Positions 4,101 through 7,215 of a stretch of DNA of 7,215 nucleotides are shown here, piece by piece; within the stretch, counting starts at the first letter, position 1, and every line of letters begins with the position of its first letter. Both the position numbers and the translations under genes were made by a program. A model generated the notes under the pieces. The model did no database searches. It saw only the letters and a program-made list of their open reading frames with translations, and had not been told where the DNA came from. This DNA is from Actinomycetes bacterium (GTDB taxonomy: Bacteria; Actinomycetota; Actinomycetes; Actinomycetales; Cellulomonadaceae), in the NCBI GenBank assembly GCA_023401045.1, contig JAEXEM010000408.1, positions 1-7,215 of the forward strand, written 5' to 3'.

Positions 4101-6827
4101 TCAGCTGCGAGTCGTCGACTTCTTGCGGGTGGTCGTCTTGCGGGTGGCGGTCTTCTTCTTCGCCGGGCCGGCGGCGCGCTTCTCGGCGAGCAGCTCGACG
4201 GCCTGCTCCGGGGTGATGGACTCCGGGGTGACGTCGCGCGGGAGGGTGCGGTTCGTCTCGCCGTCGGTGACGTACGCGCCGAAGCGGCCCTCCTTGACGA
4301 CGACCGGCCTGCCGCTCGTCGGGTCGGTGCCGAGCTCGCGCAGCGGCGCGGCGGCGGTCTGCCCGCGGCCGCGCTTGGGCTGGGCGTAGATCGCCAGCGC
4401 CTCCTCGAGGGTCACCGTGAAGAGCTGCTCCTCGGACGCGAGGGTCCGCGAGTCGGTGCCCTTCTTGAGGTACGGGCCGTAGCGGCCGTTCTGCGCGGTG
4501 ATCTCGGCACCCGACTCGGGGTCGACGCCGACGACGCGGGGCAGCGAGAGCAGCTTGAGCGCGTCGTCCAGGGTGACCGTGGCCAGCGACATCGACTTGA
4601 AGAGCGAGCCGGTGCGCGGCTTCGGCTGCGCGGCGAGCGCCTTCTTGCGGGCCGCGGCCGACAGGTTCGGGTCGAGCTCGGGCTCGGGCAGCACCTCGGT
4701 GACGTACGGGCCGTACCGGCCGTTGCGCGCGACGATCTGCGTGCCGGTCGTCGGGTCGGTGCCGAGCACCTTGTCGCCGTCGGGCTGGGTCTCGAGCAGC
4801 TCGCGCGCCTTCTCGACGGTGAGCTCGTCGGGGGCGAGGTCGTCCGGGACGGACGCGCGGCGAGGCTCGTCGTCGGGGCCCTCGCCGGGCGCCTCGAGGT
4901 ACGGGCCGTAGCGGCCGACGCGCAGCGTGATGCCGTCGCCGATGTCGATCGAGTTGACCTCGCGCGCGTCGATCTCGCCGAGGTTGTCGAGCAGGCCGCG
5001 CAGGCCGCCGGCGTGCGGGGAGTCGGACCCGTCGCCGAAGTAGAACTCGCGCAGCCAGTCGACGCGCGCCCGCGCGCCCGCGGCGATGGCGTCGAGGTCC
5101 TCCTCCATCTCGGCGGTGAACCCGTAGTCGACGAGACGGTCGAAGTTCTCCTCGAGCAGCCGGGTGACGGCGAACGCGAGCCACGTCGGCACGAGCGCCT
5201 GCCCGCGGTTGGTGACGTACCCGCGGTCCTGGATGACGCCGATCGTCGCGGCGTACGTCGACGGGCGGCCGATGCCGCGCTCCTCGAGCGCCTTGACGAG
5301 CGAGGCCTCGGTGTAACGCGGCGGCGGGGACGTGCGGTGCCCGTCGGCGGCCAGGTCGGACGCGGTGACCGGGTCCCCCTGCGCCATCTGCGGCAGGCGC
5401 GCGTCGTCGTTGCCGGCCGCGGCACCGCCCTCGGCGTCGTCGTACCGGCCGCGGTCACGGCCCTCCTCGTAGGCGGCGAGGAACCCGCGGAACGTGATGA
5501 CGGTGCCGGACGCGGAGAACACCGTCTCGACGGGCCCGTCCGCCGTCGTCGCCGTCGCGGCGAGCCGCACGGAGGCGGTCTGGCCGCGGGCGTCGGCCAT
5601 CTGCGAGGCGACGGTGCGCTTCCAGATGAGCTCGTAGAGCCGGAACTGGTCCCCGGACAGCTCGCGCGCCACCTGGGCGGGCGTGCGGAAGTGGTCCCCG
5701 GCGGGGCGGATGGCCTCGTGGGCCTCCTGCGCGCCCTTCGCCTTCGACGCGTAGACGCGGGCCTTGTCCGGCACGTACTCGGAGCCGTAGAGCTCGGCGG
5801 CCTGCCGGCGCGCGGCGTCGATCGCCTGCGACGACAGCACGGGCGAGTCGGTCCGCATGTAGGTGATGTAGCCGTTCTCGTACAGCGACTGCGCGGTGCG
5901 CATCGTCTGCCGCGAGCTCATGCGCAGCTTGCGGGACGCCTCCTGCTGGAGCGTCGAGGTGGTGAACGGCGCGGCGGGGCGGCGCGTGTACGGCTTGGTC
6001 TCGAGCGACTGCACCGCGAACGCGGCACCGTCGAGCCCGGCGACGAGCGCCTGGGCGCGGGCCTCGTCGAGGGCGACCGCCTCGCGGGTCTTGAGGGTGC
6101 CGCGGTCGTCGAAGTCGCGGCCCGTGGCGACGCGCGCACCGCCGACGCCGGTGAGGCGTGCGGAGAACGTCGGCTCGGACGCGTCGGCGACGGCGAAGGT
6201 GCCGGTGACGTCCCAGTAGTCGGCCGGCACGAACGCCATGCGCTCACGCTCGCGCTCGACGACGAGCCGCGTGGCGACGGACTGCACGCGCCCCGCGGAC
6301 AGGCCCTGGCGGACCTTGCGCCACAGCACCGGCGAGACCTCGTACCCGTAGAGCCGGTCGAGGATGCGGCGGGTCTCCTGCGCGTCGACGAGGCGCTCGT
6401 CGAGCTCGCGGGTGTTCTCCAGCGCGCGGGTGATGGCCTCGCGGGTGATCTCGTGGAAGACCATCCGCTTGACCGGCACCTTGGGCCGCAGCTCCTCGAG
6501 GAGGTGCCACGCGATGGCCTCGCCCTCGCGGTCCTCGTCGGTGGCGAGGTAGAGCTCGTCGGACTCCTTGAGGAGCTTCTTGAGCTCGGCGACCTTCTTC
6601 TTCTTGTCCGCGTCGACGACGTAGTACGGCGCGAAGCCGTTGTCGACGTCGACGGCGAACTTGCCGTACGGCCCCTTCTTCATGTCCGCGGGCAGCTCCG
6701 AGGGCTGCGCGAGGTCACGGATGTGACCGACCGACGCCTCGACGTCGAACCCGTCACCCAGGTACCCCGCGATGGTGCGTGCCTTCGCGGGGGACTCCAC
6801 GATGACGAGCTTGCGACCTGAGGACAT
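4101..6827 (-). CDS. topA: DNA topoisomerase I (type IA)
   Basis: Topoisomerase I relaxes negatively supercoiled DNA by cutting one strand through a 5'-phosphotyrosine link and passing the other. The 908-residue product starts with the TOPRIM domain: LVIVESPAKA with Glu11, then TDEDREGEAI with metal-binding Asp97, Asp99 and Glu101. GLSAGRVQS (175-183) and the active site GYITYMRTDSP (319-329) follow, with catalytic Tyr323 and Arg325. ERGIGRPSTYA is at 516-526. The C-terminus has four topoisomerase C repeats, GRYGPYL/V at 638, 703 and 781 and GRFGAYV at 847. It ends in a Lys/Arg/Thr-rich tail from about 883. There is no cysteine anywhere, so the zinc ribbons of E. coli TopA are absent, as in mycobacterial enzymes. 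The ATG at 6827 has GGAAGG eight bases upstream. An acidic, Gly-rich linker at about 454-485 looks lineage-specific. Confidence 0.98.
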   Translation of the reverse strand: MSSGRKLVIVESPAKARTIAGYLGDGFDVEASVGHIRDLAQPSELPADMKKGPYGKFAVDVDNGFAPYYVVDADKKKKVAELKKLLKESDELYLATDEDREGEAIAWHLLEELRPKVPVKRMVFHEITREAITRALENTRELDERLVDAQETRRILDRLYGYEVSPVLWRKVRQGLSAGRVQSVATRLVVERERERMAFVPADYWDVTGTFAVADASEPTFSARLTGVGGARVATGRDFDDRGTLKTREAVALDEARAQALVAGLDGAAFAVQSLETKPYTRRPAAPFTTSTLQQEASRKLRMSSRQTMRTAQSLYENGYITYMRTDSPVLSSQAIDAARRQAAELYGSEYVPDKARVYASKAKGAQEAHEAIRPAGDHFRTPAQVARELSGDQFRLYELIWKRTVASQMADARGQTASVRLAATATTADGPVETVFSASGTVITFRGFLAAYEEGRDRGRYDDAEGGAAAGNDDARLPQMAQGDPVTASDLAADGHRTSPPPRYTEASLVKALEERGIGRPSTYAATIGVIQDRGYVTNRGQALVPTWLAFAVTRLLEENFDRLVDYGFTAEMEEDLDAIAAGARARVDWLREFYFGDGSDSPHAGGLRGLLDNLGEIDAREVNSIDIGDGITLRVGRYGPYLEAPGEGPDDEPRRASVPDDLAPDELTVEKARELLETQPDGDKVLGTDPTTGTQIVARNGRYGPYVTEVLPEPELDPNLSAAARKKALAAQPKPRTGSLFKSMSLATVTLDDALKLLSLPRVVGVDPESGAEITAQNGRYGPYLKKGTDSRTLASEEQLFTVTLEEALAIYAQPKRGRGQTAAAPLRELGTDPTSGRPVVVKEGRFGAYVTDGETNRTLPRDVTPESITPEQAVELLAEKRAAGPAKKKTATRKTTTRKKSTTRS

Positions 6828-6835
6828 CTCACCGG

Positions 6836-6841
6836 CCTTCC
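6836..6841 (-). promoter_or_regulatory. Shine-Dalgarno site of topA
   Basis: GGAAGG on the minus strand lies eight bases before the ATG at 6827. The start is also fixed by the TOPRIM strand beginning at residue 7. Confidence 0.6.
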
Positions 6842-6904
6842 GTGCCGAGAATGGGGCGCGTCGTAGCGGCTGGCGTACCGCTGCACGGCGGCCGTACCGA
6901 CGGG

Positions 6905-6910
6905 ACTCTA
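6905..6910 (-). promoter_or_regulatory. Possible -10 box for a separate topA transcript
   Basis: TAGAGT on the minus strand fits TANNNT and lies in the 93-base gap between the upstream membrane-protein gene and topA, about 77 bases before the ATG. The -35 position at 17 bases reads GTCCCA, a weak match. topA promoters are often supercoiling-sensitive, but nothing here shows that directly. Confidence 0.25.
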
Positions 6911-6920
6911 CGTCCTGGCG

Positions 6921-7215
6921 TCACGCGTGGGACGCCGTCGTCTCGTCCCGTGAGCCCGCTGCGTGCCGCAGGAGGAGGATCGTGACGAACATGACGCACG
7001 ACGCCGCCACGACCGCCGACACACCCCCACCGTAGGCGAGCATCTCGCCTCCGCGCGTCCGGGACGCCCCGCGCAGCGCCCACGTCTGCACGAGCAGCAC
7101 CACGGACACCGCCCCAGCGGCGACCCCGACGACGGTGAGCGCGACGACCGTGCGGCGGGTCCGCGCCCGCCACGGATCACGGCCGCCGACGCGCGGCAGG
7201 CCCCCGGTCGCGGTG
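6921..7215 (-). CDS. Membrane protein of unknown function, C-terminal 97 residues
   Basis: The frame is open from the window edge to a TGA at 6921-6923, and I do not recognise the family. The visible part begins with a basic stretch containing RDPWRARTRR (about 12-21). A hydrophobic segment follows at about 22-46 (TVVALTVVGVAAGAVSVVLL), then a short polar loop with RGASRTRGGE. A second hydrophobic segment at about 58-82 (MLAYGGGVSAVVAASCVMFV) follows, and a short charged tail ends SHA. The positive-inside rule suggests that the Arg-rich region before the first helix is cytoplasmic. The first ATG/GTG-type start in view is GTG at 7109, in the middle of the first helix, so the real start probably lies beyond the edge. 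It is on the same strand as topA with a 93-base gap, so co-transcription is possible but not shown. Confidence 0.65.
   Translation of the reverse strand, partial: TATGGLPRVGGRDPWRARTRRTVVALTVVGVAAGAVSVVLLVQTWALRGASRTRGGEMLAYGGGVSAVVAASCVMFVTILLLRHAAGSRDETTASHA

Noticed and set aside
5013..6821. A 602-codon rightward open frame opposite topA
   Set aside because: It is the mirror of the topA coding frame, biased to Arg/Gly/Val/Leu, with no recognisable domain.
6829..7173. A 114-codon leftward frame overlapping the membrane-protein gene
   Set aside because: The alternative frame has two clean hydrophobic helices and a compact end before topA. This frame is Arg/Gly-rich and runs through the topA leader.

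Overview
The window is about three-quarters G+C, has dense coding in high-GC codons and carries a cysteine-free DNA topoisomerase I with a lysine-rich tail. Together these point to a high-GC actinobacterium, most likely in the Micrococcales near Cellulomonas. The genus is an inference from overall style.

Positions 1-2866 hold a small carbon-metabolism cluster. Leftward are the N-terminal part of a ribokinase-type sugar kinase (cut by the window edge) and a Gfo/Idh/MocA oxidoreductase of the dihydrodiol-dehydrogenase-like clade. Rightward, across a 176-base divergent promoter region, is a GldA-type glycerol dehydrogenase. The three are neighbours rather than a proven pathway. The 148-base gap before the kinase carries its own promoter-like boxes.

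Positions 2867-4100 are the accessory part. Two copies of one long palindrome, about 56 bases each and differing at four positions, lie at 2883-2942 and 4011-4066. Between them, on the minus strand, is a broken gene for a DUF559/AbiEi-like protein. Its coding sense runs through three reading frames, its normal start appears lost, and its stop codon lies inside the first palindrome. The palindromes look like strong bidirectional terminators, one between convergent genes and one behind topA, and they are probably members of a dispersed repeat family.

Positions 4101-6827 are a complete topA on the minus strand, with catalytic Tyr323, a TOPRIM domain, four C-terminal GRYGPY-type repeats and a basic tail. 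Upstream, on the same strand, is the C-terminal end of a two-helix membrane protein that I cannot name.

No tRNA, rRNA, CRISPR array, transposase or phage gene is visible. The most interesting material is the palindrome family and its association with the decaying DUF559 gene. I see no clear sign of a new defence or metabolic system.
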